From contig NZ_AP026803.1 in the NCBI RefSeq assembly GCF_033096005.1, forward strand, positions 478,501 through 542,500: DNA of 64,000 nt, given 5' to 3'. The notes under the pieces were generated by a model that saw only the letters and a list, made by a program, of their open reading frames with translations, searched no databases and had not been told where the DNA came from. Below, piece after piece: positions 53,181 through 63,566 of the stretch (its first letter is position 1; every line of letters starts with the position of its first letter). Position numbers and translations under genes: made by a program. The stretch is from Lactobacillus xylocopicola (GTDB lineage: Bacteria; Bacillota; Bacilli; Lactobacillales; Lactobacillaceae).

Positions 53181-54017
53181 ATGATGTTAACAATCAGCCC
53201 AGTGGCCTTTAATTTAGGCGGGTTAAGCGTTAAATGGTACGGCGTAATTATGGCCTGCGCAATTATTTTAGCAGTCTCAATGGCCATTGTTGAAGGTAGA
53301 AAAAGGCAGATTGCCAGTGATGACTTTCTGGACCTGTTGCTCTGGGCAGTGCCACTAGGCTATCTTGGTGCGCGACTCTATTACGTGATTTTCGAATGGC
53401 CTTATTACGCCCAACATCCTGACCAAATTATTGCCATTTGGAATGGCGGAATTGCCATCTATGGCGGTTTACTTGCCGGCTTAGTCGTTTTACTGGTATT
53501 TTGTTATAAAAGGATGCTCCCGCCCTTTTTAATGCTTGATGTAATCACGCCCGGGGTAATGGCCGCCCAAATTATTGGACGGTGGGGCAACTTTTTCAAT
53601 CAAGAGGCCCATGGTGGTCCGACAACGCAGGCTTTTTTGCAAGGGTTGCATTTACCGGCATTTATCATTGATCAAATGAAGATTGGTGGTGTTTACTACC
53701 AACCGACTTTTTTGTATGAATCGTGCTTTAATTTGCTTGGGTTAGTCATCATCTTAGCCCTCAGGCATAAAAAACACTTATTCAAGCAAGGTGAAGTTTT
53801 CATGCTCTACCTGGCTTGGTATGCCGTTGTCCGCTTTTTTGTTGAAGGACTGCGGACCGACAGCCTGTACCTGTCAGGTACAATTAGGGTGTCGCAGATG
53901 TTGAGCCTGGTCTTGTTAGTCGCGGTAATCGCCTTGTTTGTATACCGCCGGATGGTGGTTAAGCCGAAGTGGTACCTGGATGGCAGTGGTCTCAAGTATC
54001 CCTATACAAGAGATTAG
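53181..54017 (+). CDS. lgt: Prolipoprotein diacylglyceryl transferase
   Basis: Adds diacylglycerol to the lipobox Cys of lipoproteins such as the osmolyte-binding protein upstream in this window. 278 residues, seven predicted membrane segments, with the family signature IIGRWGNFFNQEAHGG. The ATG directly follows the hprK stop; a hprK-lgt-gpsA order is common in lactobacilli and bacilli. The ribosome site AAGGAT lies 10 bases upstream. Confidence 0.96.
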   Translation: MMLTISPVAFNLGGLSVKWYGVIMACAIILAVSMAIVEGRKRQIASDDFLDLLLWAVPLGYLGARLYYVIFEWPYYAQHPDQIIAIWNGGIAIYGGLLAGLVVLLVFCYKRMLPPFLMLDVITPGVMAAQIIGRWGNFFNQEAHGGPTTQAFLQGLHLPAFIIDQMKIGGVYYQPTFLYESCFNLLGLVIILALRHKKHLFKQGEVFMLYLAWYAVVRFFVEGLRTDSLYLSGTIRVSQMLSLVLLVAVIALFVYRRMVVKPKWYLDGSGLKYPYTRD

Positions 54018-54051
54018 CTAATATTTTAAGAAAGAAAGTTTGGATAAAATA

Positions 54052-55068
54052 ATGAAAATAGCAGTTTTAGGAGCAGGTTCATGGGGGTCAGTCTTAGGCT
54101 CAATGCTTGCTGATAATGGTAATGAGGTTGTGCTATTTGGTAACAACGAAGAGGTTAACCAGGAGATCAATGACTACCACACCAATGACCACTATATGAA
54201 AGATTGGCAGCTCAATGAAACAACCCGGGCAACTGGGGATTTATCCCAGGCCCTGGACGGTGCAGCGCTAGTGCTCTTTGTTTTACCGACGCAAGCAATT
54301 CGATCAGTTGCCAAAAACGTCGGTAAGATTTTAATTCAAACTGGCAGTAAGCCACTCCTAGTCACAGCTACCAAGGGAATTGAACCCGGAACAAAAAAGC
54401 TGATCTCTGATATTCTGAGTGAAGAGATCTATCCCAACGACCAGGACAAGATTGTGGCTATTTCTGGTCCAAGTCACGCTGAAAGTGTTGCACAAAAGGA
54501 TTTGACGGCAATTTCTTGTGCCTCCACCAGTTCCAGCAATGCTCAGCAGGTTCAGCAAATTTTTTCAAATGATTATTTCCGCTTGTACACTAATGATGAC
54601 TTGGTTGGGGTCGAAGTTGCTGGTGCCGTCAAAAACGTGATTGCGATTGCAGCCGGGATTTTAGTGGGTAAGCACTATGGCGATGATGCCAAGGCAGCAC
54701 TTATGACTAGAGGATTGGCCGAAGTTACTAGACTTGGTGTTAATTATTTTTGTGCTCAACCAATGACATTCAGCGGCTTAGCCGGTATCGGTGATTTGAT
54801 TGTGACTTGTACTTCTGTCAACTCACGTAATTGGCGGTGCGGTAAGCAATTAGGTGAAGGCAAGAGCCTAGATTATGTTCTGGAAAACATGGGTCAAGTG
54901 GTTGAGGGTGCAACCACGGTCAAGGCGGTGTATGAACTATGTCAGGAAAAGCAAATTGATATGCCGATTAGTGAGGCGATCTACCGGGTGATGTATGAAA
55001 ATTGTAACGTTGACGATGAAATCACCAAGATGATGGGGCGCAGTCCTAAACAAGAAATTAGACTTTAG
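54052..55068 (+). CDS. gpsA: Glycerol-3-phosphate dehydrogenase [NAD(P)+]
   Basis: Makes sn-glycerol-3-phosphate for phospholipids. 338 residues from ATG 54052; an in-frame TTG at 54040 is too close to the AAAGAAAG ribosome site. Motifs: LGAGSWGSVLGSMLADNG (Rossmann), SGPSHAE, the active-site Lys in VEVAGAVKNVIAIAAG, and GLAGIGDLIVT. Follows lgt by 34 bases. Supplies the substrate chain that pgsA uses. Confidence 0.96.
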   Translation: MKIAVLGAGSWGSVLGSMLADNGNEVVLFGNNEEVNQEINDYHTNDHYMKDWQLNETTRATGDLSQALDGAALVLFVLPTQAIRSVAKNVGKILIQTGSKPLLVTATKGIEPGTKKLISDILSEEIYPNDQDKIVAISGPSHAESVAQKDLTAISCASTSSSNAQQVQQIFSNDYFRLYTNDDLVGVEVAGAVKNVIAIAAGILVGKHYGDDAKAALMTRGLAEVTRLGVNYFCAQPMTFSGLAGIGDLIVTCTSVNSRNWRCGKQLGEGKSLDYVLENMGQVVEGATTVKAVYELCQEKQIDMPISEAIYRVMYENCNVDDEITKMMGRSPKQEIRL

Positions 55069-55125
55069 GCGCGTTTCATTGTAAGATTTACTTACTTTAA
55101 ATAAGAAAGGGTTCAGGGCAAAAAA

Positions 55126-56055
55126 ATGACTAAAAAATATGATGTTATTATTATTGGAGCCGGACCAGGCGGCTTAACAGCAGCTCTCTATGCTTCTCGC
55201 GCCAACCTCTCCGTCTTGTTACTTGACCGGGGACTATACGGCGGTCAGATGAACAACACCGATGCAATTGACAACTACCCCGGCTTCAGCGAAATTAAAG
55301 GGCCAGAACTGGGCGAAAAGATGTACAATTCAATTATGAAATTTGGGACTGAGTTTGAATATGGTGATGTTCAGTCCGTTACGCTAGCTGGTGAAAACAA
55401 GGTGGTTAAGACTGATGCGGGTGAATACAGTGCTCCGGCGTTAATCATTGCCACCGGGGCTGACCACCGTCACCTAGGCGTTCCGGGTGAAGAGGAATAT
55501 TCTGGTAAGGGTGTTTCTTATTGTGCCGTCTGTGATGCAGCCTTTTTTAAGGATGAAGACATTGCGGTGATCGGTGGTGGTGATTCTGCGATTGAAGAGG
55601 GGATTTACCTCGCTCAAAGTGCCAAGTCAGTGACAGTAATTCACCGCCGCGATCAGTTACGGGCACAGCCAACCTTGCAAAAGCGGGCTTTTGCCAATCA
55701 TAAGATGCACTTCATCTGGAATGGTTTAACCGCGGCAATTGACGGGGATGGCAGCCGGGTAACAGGCGTGACCTACCAGGATAAGGTCAGCGGTGTCAAA
55801 AAGCAGTTGCCCGTGCGCGGTGTCTTCATCTATGTTGGAGTAATTCCGCAAACCGCACCCTTTAAAAACTTAGGCGTGACCGATGAAAAGGGCTGGATTC
55901 CAACTGATGAGCATATGCGGACCAAGGTTGCCGGCGTTTTTGCGCTCGGTGATGTTCGTGCTAAAGACCTGCGTCAGATTGCTAATGCAGTTGGTGATGG
56001 CAGTATTGCTGGGCAAGCGGCCTACAATTACCTGCAAGATTTGCAGGATCGTTAA
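55126..56055 (+). CDS. trxB: Thioredoxin reductase
   Basis: NADPH-dependent FAD flavoprotein that reduces thioredoxin. 309 residues: GAGPGGLTAALYASRA (FAD), redox-active CAVCDAAF, GGGDSAIEEGIYL (NADPH) and the C-terminal FALGDVRAKDLRQI. Functionally linked with Spx and other thiol-stress genes in the window. A hairpin terminator follows. The ATG lies 57 bases after gpsA; whether it shares that transcript is unclear. Confidence 0.97.
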   Translation: MTKKYDVIIIGAGPGGLTAALYASRANLSVLLLDRGLYGGQMNNTDAIDNYPGFSEIKGPELGEKMYNSIMKFGTEFEYGDVQSVTLAGENKVVKTDAGEYSAPALIIATGADHRHLGVPGEEEYSGKGVSYCAVCDAAFFKDEDIAVIGGGDSAIEEGIYLAQSAKSVTVIHRRDQLRAQPTLQKRAFANHKMHFIWNGLTAAIDGDGSRVTGVTYQDKVSGVKKQLPVRGVFIYVGVIPQTAPFKNLGVTDEKGWIPTDEHMRTKVAGVFALGDVRAKDLRQIANAVGDGSIAGQAAYNYLQDLQDR

Positions 56056-56059
56056 AGTA

Positions 56060-56090
56060 AAAAGAATTCACCACTAGGTGAATTCTTTTA
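56060..56090 (+). terminator. Intrinsic terminator of trxB
   Basis: AAAAGAATTCACC (56060-56072), loop ACTA, GGTGAATTCTTTT (56077-56089). Confidence 0.9.
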
Positions 56091-56115
56091 TTTTTAAGAT
56101 TGGACAGCAGATAAA

Positions 56116-56124
56116 TGTTAAAAT
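56116..56124 (+). promoter_or_regulatory. Extended -10 promoter of pgm
   Basis: TGTTAAAAT with -10 at 56119-56124; AGAGGA (56156-56161) then precedes the ATG at 56173. Confidence 0.5.
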
Positions 56125-56172
56125 AGAAACTAGCAAAATTAATTACGGTAGAAATAGAGGATAGATGCTGGA

Positions 56173-57897
56173 ATGAACGCAGAAGAAGCTTTTCACAAAT
56201 GGCAAGACGCAAAAAATATACCCGATTATTTACAATTGCAACTGACAGAGCTAGGTCAAAATTCTGGCTGGATTAGTGATGCTTTTGGGCAGGATATCAA
56301 CTTTGGGACAGCGGGCATGAGAGGGCGCCTTGAACCTGGCACCAACCGCATCAACCTCTTTACAATTGGTCGTGTAACCGAGGGGTTAGCGCGGTTAATT
56401 GACGAGGAGGGCGCAGCGGCGCAAAAGCGTGGCGTGGTGATTGCTTTCGACTCACGTTATCATTCACGGGAATTTGCTGAATATGCTGCACGTGTTTTGG
56501 GTGCGCATGGTATTCACGTTTATCTCTTTGATGACCTACGGCCAACTCCGGAACTGTCTTATGCTGTGCGCCACCTAGGCACCTTTGCTGGTATCAATAT
56601 CACTGCTTCCCATAATGCCAAAGAATATAATGGCTACAAGGTGTACGGTGAAGACGGTGCGCAGATGGGACCAGAACATGCTGACCGCGTTTTTAAGTAT
56701 CTGCAAAAGGTAGATGACATCTTTAAGGTCAAGGCTGAGGCGGTCGAAACGCTCAGGGCCAAGGGCTTATTGCAATTAATTGGTGAGGATGTCGACGAGG
56801 ATTACCTGGCTGAATTAAAGACCGTTAATGTTGATACTAGGCTAATTAAGGAAAATGCGAACAAGTTAAAATTGGTCTATTCACCGCTGCATGGGACGGG
56901 CAAAATGCTCTATGAACGGGCATTTAGGCAAAGCGGTTTTACTAATGTGATTCCAGTAGCAAGCCAGTCTATTTTGGATCCTGAATTTCCCACTACCCAA
57001 AAACCCAACCCGGAATATCGTGATGTTTTTGATGCGGGGATTGAACTGGCTAACCGCCAAGGTGCTGACCTGATTATTGCTACTGACCCAGATGCTGACC
57101 GCATGGGAGCCTGTGTCAGAACAAATGATGGTGATTTTCAAGTTTTGACTGGTAATCAGATTGCGACCTTGATGATTAACTACTTATTGCTTAACTTGAA
57201 AAAGCAGAACCAACTAAGCAGCGATTATGAGCTGATTACGTCCATTGTTTCGAGCAGTATGCCACTGAAGATTGCGCGTGATTTTGGAATTAAGACCAAG
57301 TCTGTTCTGACTGGTTTTAAGTTTATCGGTGAAGAAATTGACCGGATGACTAGAGACCGTAATGGTAAGTTTTTGATGGGCTTTGAAGAGAGCTATGGTT
57401 ACTTGTTTAAGCCATTTGCGCGTGACAAGGACGCAATGCAGGGTGCCCTTATGTTTGCCGAAGTGGCCTCATATTATGCTGCTCGCGGGATGACCGTGCT
57501 TGACGGCTTAATGGAAATTTGGCACAAGTATGGTACATCTTATGAAATCACCAAGGCAATTGAAATGCCAGGAATTGGTGGACAAAAGCGGATGGCCGCG
57601 CTTATGGCCAACTTGCGTAAAGAGCAGTTGAAGACAATTGCTGGGGTCAAGGTAGTTAAGACGCAAGACTTTTTGATGCAGCAAGAAACAACCGCGCAAA
57701 AGACTACGATGATGACCGGCTTACCAAAGTCAAATGTGTTAAAGTACTTTTTGGCAGATGAGACCTGGTTGGCGCTCAGACCATCAGGTACAGAGCCCGT
57801 AATCAAGGCTTATGTTGGAGTTAACAAGCCCGATATTAAGGCTGCAGAACAAGCGGCTGCTGACTATCAAGGTGCTCTGGCTAAATTGTTGAAATAA
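56173..57897 (+). CDS. pgm: Phosphoglucomutase / phosphomannomutase
   Basis: Interconverts glucose-6-P and glucose-1-P, feeding galU and glycan synthesis. 574 residues, the long PgcA type. Phosphoserine loop TASHNAKEYNGYKVYGEDGAQ, metal loop DPDADRMG, sugar-binding GFEESYGYLF and phosphate-binding RPSGTEPVIKAY are all present. The N-terminal extension (about 30 residues) precedes the conserved INFGTAGMRGRLEPG. Likely monocistronic: a terminator-like hairpin lies downstream. Confidence 0.95.
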   Translation: MNAEEAFHKWQDAKNIPDYLQLQLTELGQNSGWISDAFGQDINFGTAGMRGRLEPGTNRINLFTIGRVTEGLARLIDEEGAAAQKRGVVIAFDSRYHSREFAEYAARVLGAHGIHVYLFDDLRPTPELSYAVRHLGTFAGINITASHNAKEYNGYKVYGEDGAQMGPEHADRVFKYLQKVDDIFKVKAEAVETLRAKGLLQLIGEDVDEDYLAELKTVNVDTRLIKENANKLKLVYSPLHGTGKMLYERAFRQSGFTNVIPVASQSILDPEFPTTQKPNPEYRDVFDAGIELANRQGADLIIATDPDADRMGACVRTNDGDFQVLTGNQIATLMINYLLLNLKKQNQLSSDYELITSIVSSSMPLKIARDFGIKTKSVLTGFKFIGEEIDRMTRDRNGKFLMGFEESYGYLFKPFARDKDAMQGALMFAEVASYYAARGMTVLDGLMEIWHKYGTSYEITKAIEMPGIGGQKRMAALMANLRKEQLKTIAGVKVVKTQDFLMQQETTAQKTTMMTGLPKSNVLKYFLADETWLALRPSGTEPVIKAYVGVNKPDIKAAEQAAADYQGALAKLLK

Positions 57898-57910
57898 AGC
57901 AAAATCTGTG

Positions 57911-57936
57911 CGAAAATACGTTCGACAGCGTAGAAT
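57911..57936 (+). promoter_or_regulatory. uvrB promoter with LexA-like box
   Basis: CGAAAATACGTTCG (57911-57924) differs at two positions from CGAACATATGTTCG, the DinR/LexA type box. TAGAAT (57931-57936) is a -10 candidate; the box would cover the -35 region. It fits SOS regulation of uvrBA. Confidence 0.6.
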
Positions 57937-57951
57937 TAATGTATGAACTTG

Positions 57952-57978
57952 AAGTTGGGCTTTTCGTCCAACTTTTTT
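57952..57978 (+). terminator. Terminator-like hairpin in uvrB leader
   Basis: AAGTTGGGC (57952-57960), loop TTTTC, GTCCAACTT (57966-57974), then TTTT. It lies between the apparent promoter and GAGGAG (57981-57986), so it may end pgm transcripts, or attenuate uvrB. Confidence 0.75.
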
Positions 57979-57993
57979 ACGAGGAGCCATTCA

Positions 57994-60036
57994 ATGATTA
58001 AACGAGAAGATAAGCGTAAATTCGAACTTGTGTCCAAGTTTCAACCAGCTGGTGACCAGGAGCAGGCTATTGATAAACTAACGAACGGCTTTAAAAAAGG
58101 CTACCGTGAGCAGATTCTTGAAGGCGCCACGGGGACGGGCAAGACTTTTACCATGGCCAACGTGATTGCCAATCTGAACAAGCCCACTTTAGTTATTTCG
58201 CACAATAAGACCTTGGTTGGTCAGCTTTATGGTGAATTTAAGGAATTTTTTCCGCAAAATGCAGTTGACTACTTTGTTTCATACTATGACTACTATCAGC
58301 CTGAAGCATACGTGCCGCAGTCAGATACTTACATCGAAAAAGATTCTGCCATTAATGATGAGATTGACCAGTTGCGGCACCAGGCGACCAGTGACCTGAT
58401 GGAGCGCAACGATGTGATCGTGGTTGCTTCTGTTTCCTGTATCTACGGTTTGGGTGATCCCAAGGAATATTCTGCTAGTGTGATTACAGTTCACGAAGGT
58501 GACGATTACGGCCGCAATACCCTACTACGTAACCTAGTCAACATTCAGTATGATCGCAATGATATTGACTTTCAGCGGGGGCGTTTCCGGGTACGCGGAG
58601 ATGTGGTCGAGGTTTTTCCGGCCGGTAACTCTAACCATGCTTACCGCATTGAATTTTTTGGTGATGAAATTGATCGCATCGTTGAGGTGGATTCGTTAAC
58701 TGGTGAAGTGATCGGCGAACGTGAAAGTATTTCTCTGTTCCCAGCAACTCACTTTGTGACTAATGATGAGCAAATGCGCCGGGCCCTTAAGGCCATTTCC
58801 CAAGAAATGAAAATTCAGGTAAAGGATTTTGAGGGTCAGGGGAAGCTGCTTGAAGCAGAGCGAATTAAGCAGAGGACGACCTTTGATATGGAAATGATGG
58901 GCGAAGTAGGCTACACCAATGGTGTCGAAAATTATTCCCGGCACATGGAGGGACGCAAGGAGGGAGAACCGCCCTATACCTTGCTGGACTTCTTTCCGGA
59001 TGACTTTTTAATTTTAATTGATGAGTCACACGCCACAATGCCCGAAATTCGGGCAATGTACAACGGTGACCGAAACCGCAAGAAGACTCTGATTGACTAT
59101 GGTTTTCGTCTGCCGTCAGCACTTGACAATCGTCCGCTTAAGTTGGAAGAGTTTGAGCAACACGTTAACCAAATCATGTACGTTTCGGCCACACCGGGTG
59201 ACTACGAATTGGCCAAAACAGACCATAAGGTTGAGCAGATTATCAGGCCCACCGGTTTGCTTGACCCTAAAATTAAAGTTAAACCAGTTGAAGGCCAAAT
59301 TGATGACTTAGTGGGTGAGATTAATCACCGAATTGACCACAATGAGCGGGTCTTTGTGACTACACTTACGAAGAAGATGGCTGAAGACCTGACCGACTAC
59401 TTAAAAGACCTGGGCATTAAGGTCCAATACCTGCACTCAGACGTTAAGACATTGGAGCGGATGCAGATCTTACATGATTTGCGGCTAGGAAAATACGATG
59501 TGCTAATTGGAATTAACCTGCTGAGAGAGGGCATTGATGTACCAGAAGTATCCTTGGTAGCGATTCTCGATGCTGATAAGGAAGGCTTTCTGCGGGCATA
59601 TCGACCGCTAGTACAAACGATGGGTCGGGCTGCGCGTAATGCCAACGGTGAGGTAATTATGTATGCTGATACGATAACTGATTCAATGCGGCAGGCAATC
59701 GAGGCAACCCAAAGACGGCGAGAGTTGCAAATGAAGTTCAACGAAGAGCATGGCCTGACACCGCAGACAATTGTCAAGCCGGTCAGGGAGGTTATTTCTG
59801 CTACTAAGGTAGCTGATGAGACTTTGGAGACTGACAGTTTTGCTGATTTGAACTTCGACGAACTAACTGCCAAGCAGAAGAAGTCAATGATTAAGGACTT
59901 GCGTCAACAGATGCAAGAAGCAGCAAAGAAGTTGGACTTCGAAGGGGCTGCTACTTTGCGTGATGCGATTATGGAGCTTGAAAGTTCTACTAGAAAGCCG
60001 ATTAAGAAAAAGGGAAAGACATTAAATGGTAAATGA
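57994..60036 (+). CDS. uvrB: Excinuclease ABC subunit B
   Basis: Damage-verifying helicase-like subunit of nucleotide excision repair. 680 residues from ATG 57994 (GAGGAG 8 bases upstream; upstream reading is leader). Walker [14 protein letters not shown], beta-hairpin region [27 protein letters not shown] (DEAD-like box), helicase C-motifs [17 protein letters not shown], and the C-terminal UVR helix pair that binds UvrC. The 3' end overlaps uvrA by 11 bases. Confidence 0.97.
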   Translation: MIKREDKRKFELVSKFQPAGDQEQAIDKLTNGFKKGYREQILEGATGTGKTFTMANVIANLNKPTLVISHNKTLVGQLYGEFKEFFPQNAVDYFVSYYDYYQPEAYVPQSDTYIEKDSAINDEIDQLRHQATSDLMERNDVIVVASVSCIYGLGDPKEYSASVITVHEGDDYGRNTLLRNLVNIQYDRNDIDFQRGRFRVRGDVVEVFPAGNSNHAYRIEFFGDEIDRIVEVDSLTGEVIGERESISLFPATHFVTNDEQMRRALKAISQEMKIQVKDFEGQGKLLEAERIKQRTTFDMEMMGEVGYTNGVENYSRHMEGRKEGEPPYTLLDFFPDDFLILIDESHATMPEIRAMYNGDRNRKKTLIDYGFRLPSALDNRPLKLEEFEQHVNQIMYVSATPGDYELAKTDHKVEQIIRPTGLLDPKIKVKPVEGQIDDLVGEINHRIDHNERVFVTTLTKKMAEDLTDYLKDLGIKVQYLHSDVKTLERMQILHDLRLGKYDVLIGINLLREGIDVPEVSLVAILDADKEGFLRAYRPLVQTMGRAARNANGEVIMYADTITDSMRQAIEATQRRRELQMKFNEEHGLTPQTIVKPVREVISATKVADETLETDSFADLNFDELTAKQKKSMIKDLRQQMQEAAKKLDFEGAATLRDAIMELESSTRKPIKKKGKTLNGK

Positions 60037-62878
60037 TCAAATTGTTATTCGTGGTGCCCGCGAACATAACTTAAAGGATATCGACCTTGAGATTCCGAAG
60101 GATAAGCTGGTTGTTATTACCGGTTTGTCCGGTTCAGGTAAAAGCTCACTAGCCTTTGACACACTTTATGCGGAAGGTCGCAGACGTTATGTCCAATCGC
60201 TTTCTAGCTATGCCCGGCAGTTTTTGGGTCAAATGGATAAACCAGACGTTGATTCAATTGACGGTTTGAACCCGGCAATTTCAATTGATCAAAAAACGAC
60301 CTCGCACAATCCGCGTTCAACCGTCGGCACGGTAACGGAAATTAATGATTACTTGCGGCTCTTGTGGGCACGGGTGGGACAGCCAATCTGCCCTAACGAT
60401 GGTACCGTGATTGAACGGCAGTCCGTTGAACAAATGGTGGACCGAATTTTAGCCTTACCGGAACGCAGTAAGATTCAGTTGCTTGCCCCGGTTATTAGAG
60501 CTAAGCGCGGTGGTCATAAGGAAGTCTTTCAGCGGGTTCAGCGGGCAGGTTACGTCCGTGTTATTGTTGATGGTGAAATGCATGAAATTGGTGATGACTT
60601 TAACTTGGATAAGAACAAGCGCCATAGCATTGACATCGTTGTTGACCGTTTGGTCGTAAAAGAGGGCATTCGCTCGCGACTCTTTGATTCAGTTGAGGCC
60701 ACGCTGCGCTTGTCCGATGGCTACATGAATGTTGATGTAATTGGAAGCGACTTGCTGAACTTTTCAGAATACTATGCTTGTCCTAAGTGTGGCTTTACCG
60801 TGGGGGAGATGGAACCGCGGCTCTTTTCTTTCAATGCGCCTTTTGGTGCCTGCCCTGACTGTGATGGACTAGGAGTTAAGTTAGCAGTTGATGAGGACTT
60901 GGTTATTCCAGATCAGGACAAGACACTGGCTGACGGTGCAGTGGCTCCTTGGAAAAATTCTAAATATTACAGTGAGATGTTAGAACAGGCCTGCGCGGTG
61001 CTTAAGATTCCGCTCGATCAGCCCTTTGCCCAGTTAACAGCTAAACAGCAAACAATGATCCTGCATGGGTCGACCAAAAAAATCAAGTTTCACGTTACCG
61101 GTGATTTTGGGGTTAATGATACAACTGCTCCTTTTGAAGGTGCAATGGAAAACGTGGAGCGCCGCTATCTGCACCCAATGTCTAAGTTTATGCGGGATGT
61201 GATGGGGAAGTATATGACGGAGTTAACCTGTCCTACTTGTCATGGCAAGCGGTTGAACCGTAAAGCGCTGGCTGTTAAGGTGATGGATAAGGATATTGCC
61301 GAGGCATCAGAGCTTGCAATCAACCGGGCCCTTGACTTTTTCAAGGAAATTGAACTCGATGAGCAAAAAACAATTGTTGCTAAACCGATCTTAAAAGAAG
61401 TTTGTGATCGGTTGTCTTTCCTGAATAGCGTGGGGCTGGACTACCTAACCTTATCGCGAACAGCAAATACCTTGTCGGGCGGTGAGGCGCAGCGGATTCG
61501 GCTGGCTACCCAGATTGGTTCTAACTTGTCGGGTGTCATGTATGTTCTTGATGAGCCGTCAATCGGTCTGCACCAACGCGATAACGATCGCTTGATTGCG
61601 GCACTGAAACGGATGCGTGATTTAGGTAATTCGCTAATTGTGGTTGAGCATGATGACGAAACAATGCGGCAGGCTGATTACTTGGTTGATATGGGACCTG
61701 GTGCGGGTACTTATGGTGGCCAAGTGATGGATGCTGGGACACCGCAAGAGGTTGAGGAACGGGCCAAGTCGCTGACGGGCCAATATTTAGCTGGCCAAAA
61801 GTTTGTCCCTGTGCCGGCTGAACGCCGCCGCGGCAATGGCAAGAAAATCACGATCACTGGTGCTATTGAGAACAACTTGAAGCAGCTCAAAGTGGATTTT
61901 CCACTAGGTAAGTTGGTGGTCGTGACTGGTGTTTCGGGCTCAGGCAAGTCAACGCTGGTTAACATCATTTTGAAGCGAGTGCTGGCCCAAAAGCTAAACC
62001 GGAATCAGACTAAACCGGGAAAATATAAAAGTATTACGGGCTATAAAAATATTGAAAAAATCATTGATATTGATCAGAGTCCAATTGGGCGGACACCGCG
62101 CAGTAACCCGGCCACCTATACCAGCGTTTTCGATGATATTCGGGCACTGTTTGCACAGACTAACGAGGCCAAGTTGCGAGGTTATACCAAGGCACGCTTT
62201 TCTTTTAACGTTAAGGGGGGCCGCTGCGAAGCTTGTCACGGCGACGGCATTATCAAGATTGAAATGAACTTCTTGCCGGATGTCTATGTGCCGTGTGAGG
62301 TTTGTCATGGTAGTCGGTACAACTCGGAAACAATGGAAGTGACCTATCGCAAGAAAAACATTGCCCAGGTGCTTGATATGACGATTAGCGAAGCGTGTGA
62401 ATTCTTCCAAAAGATTCCCAAAATTGCCCGCAAATTGCAGACGATTGTCGATGTCGGCTTAGGCTACGTTAAACTGGGGCAATCGGCAACGACCCTGTCT
62501 GGTGGTGAAGCCCAAAGGATGAAATTAGCTGCAGAACTGCAGAAATTGTCAACTGGTAAGAATTTTTATATTCTGGATGAACCAACAACGGGTCTTCATA
62601 CGGACGACATCAAGCGTCTCCTTGAGGTGCTACAGCGTCTGGTTGACCAAGGCAACACGGTCCTAGTAATTGAGCATAATCTTGACGTTATTAAAAGTGC
62701 AGATTGGCTGATTGATCTGGGACCTGAGGGCGGTGAAGCAGGCGGCCAAATTGTTGCCACCGGGACACCGGAGCAGGTAAGTGAAGTTAAGGAGAGTTAT
62801 ACTGGTCGTTATCTTAAACCCGTATTAATGCGAGATACGGCATTAACTAAGCAGGCTACTAAAAAAATGACCAAATAG
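60026..62878 (+). CDS. uvrA: Excinuclease ABC subunit A
   Basis: Damage sensor, dimeric ABC ATPase. 950 residues: two nucleotide-binding halves ([37 protein letters not shown]), two signature LSGGEAQR motifs, two zinc modules (ACPKC-type with CPDCDG, and [29 protein letters not shown]), and an UvrB-binding region. ATG at 60026 lies within the last codons of uvrB. The uvrB-uvrA order is typical of Firmicutes. Confidence 0.98.
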   Translation: MVNDQIVIRGAREHNLKDIDLEIPKDKLVVITGLSGSGKSSLAFDTLYAEGRRRYVQSLSSYARQFLGQMDKPDVDSIDGLNPAISIDQKTTSHNPRSTVGTVTEINDYLRLLWARVGQPICPNDGTVIERQSVEQMVDRILALPERSKIQLLAPVIRAKRGGHKEVFQRVQRAGYVRVIVDGEMHEIGDDFNLDKNKRHSIDIVVDRLVVKEGIRSRLFDSVEATLRLSDGYMNVDVIGSDLLNFSEYYACPKCGFTVGEMEPRLFSFNAPFGACPDCDGLGVKLAVDEDLVIPDQDKTLADGAVAPWKNSKYYSEMLEQACAVLKIPLDQPFAQLTAKQQTMILHGSTKKIKFHVTGDFGVNDTTAPFEGAMENVERRYLHPMSKFMRDVMGKYMTELTCPTCHGKRLNRKALAVKVMDKDIAEASELAINRALDFFKEIELDEQKTIVAKPILKEVCDRLSFLNSVGLDYLTLSRTANTLSGGEAQRIRLATQIGSNLSGVMYVLDEPSIGLHQRDNDRLIAALKRMRDLGNSLIVVEHDDETMRQADYLVDMGPGAGTYGGQVMDAGTPQEVEERAKSLTGQYLAGQKFVPVPAERRRGNGKKITITGAIENNLKQLKVDFPLGKLVVVTGVSGSGKSTLVNIILKRVLAQKLNRNQTKPGKYKSITGYKNIEKIIDIDQSPIGRTPRSNPATYTSVFDDIRALFAQTNEAKLRGYTKARFSFNVKGGRCEACHGDGIIKIEMNFLPDVYVPCEVCHGSRYNSETMEVTYRKKNIAQVLDMTISEACEFFQKIPKIARKLQTIVDVGLGYVKLGQSATTLSGGEAQRMKLAAELQKLSTGKNFYILDEPTTGLHTDDIKRLLEVLQRLVDQGNTVLVIEHNLDVIKSADWLIDLGPEGGEAGGQIVATGTPEQVSEVKESYTGRYLKPVLMRDTALTKQATKKMTK

Positions 62879-62929
62879 TATTCATTTATTTAGGATAAAG
62901 TGTAGAATAGTCGAAAAGGAGGAAAAAAG

Positions 62930-63472
62930 ATGGATAATTTTTCAAGTTACAGGGGAAATCGCGGCTTTAACTGGGCAGCTTTTATTTCCGGCATTTTAAT
63001 GATCATCGCGGGCTTGTTCTTAATACTTCACCCCAATAAAGCCTTGCATGCATTTGTCTTGCTGTTTGCAATTCTATCGATTGTTCAAGGCTTCGTTTGG
63101 TTAGCGGTATATAGTCGCTTTCGCTATATTATTTCCTTTAGCTGGCTCTCGATTATTTCTGGGGTTTTGGATATTATTATTGGGGTTGCTTTCCTTTATT
63201 CGTATGACGCAGCGGGGCTGACTATTGCATATTTATTTGCTTTTTGGTTCCTGTTCGACTCAATCTCCGGGCTCCTGTTCTCGTGGCACTTGCGGGATAT
63301 CTCGAGTTTCTACTTCTGGATCAACTTAATTTTGAATATTCTTGGTTTGCTAATTGCGGTTAGTTTGCTGTTTAATCCGGCTTTGTCGGCGCTAACCTTA
63401 ATCTGGCTTGTATCATTCTGGCTGTTGCTTTTTGGTATTGGCGAGATTCTAGCTGCATTTGCCCACCGATAA
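62930..63472 (+). CDS. DUF308/HdeD-type membrane protein
   Basis: 180 residues, six hydrophobic segments in three pairs, the DUF308/HdeD pattern (FISGILMIIAGLFLILHPNKALHAF; SIISGVLDIIIGVAFL; NLILNILGLLIAVSLLFNPALSA). HdeD in E. coli is acid-stress linked; in lactobacilli function is unproved. AAAGGAGG lies before the ATG. A TAGAAT at 62903-62908 may be its -10. Closed by a hairpin terminator. Confidence 0.85.
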   Translation: MDNFSSYRGNRGFNWAAFISGILMIIAGLFLILHPNKALHAFVLLFAILSIVQGFVWLAVYSRFRYIISFSWLSIISGVLDIIIGVAFLYSYDAAGLTIAYLFAFWFLFDSISGLLFSWHLRDISSFYFWINLILNILGLLIAVSLLFNPALSALTLIWLVSFWLLLFGIGEILAAFAHR

Positions 63473-63476
63473 AAAG

Positions 63477-63503
63477 AAAAAAGGCTCTCAAGAGTCTTTT
63501 TTT
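63477..63503 (+). terminator. Intrinsic terminator after DUF308 gene
   Basis: AAAAAAGGCTCT (63477-63488) and AGAGTCTTTTTT (63491-63502) with a G-T pair; two-base loop so the top bases likely open. Confidence 0.75.
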
Positions 63504-63533
63504 ATGCTCAGGAAAGTTATGGCACACCCGGTA

Positions 63534-63542
63534 TGTTATAAT
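63534..63542 (+). promoter_or_regulatory. rapZ promoter (extended -10)
   Basis: TGTTATAAT: TG at 63534-63535 and perfect TATAAT at 63537-63542; AAGGAGG (63550-63556) follows. Confidence 0.65.
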
Positions 63543-63566
63543 TTGCTTAAAAGGAGGGCGGCAAAG

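Noticed and set aside
57943-57993. Upstream extension of uvrB with 17 extra residues
   Set aside because: It reads through the terminator-like hairpin; GAGGAG fixes the start at 57994.
59397-59873. 158-codon antisense frame in uvrB
   Set aside because: It is the complement of conserved helicase motifs; no independent coding evidence.
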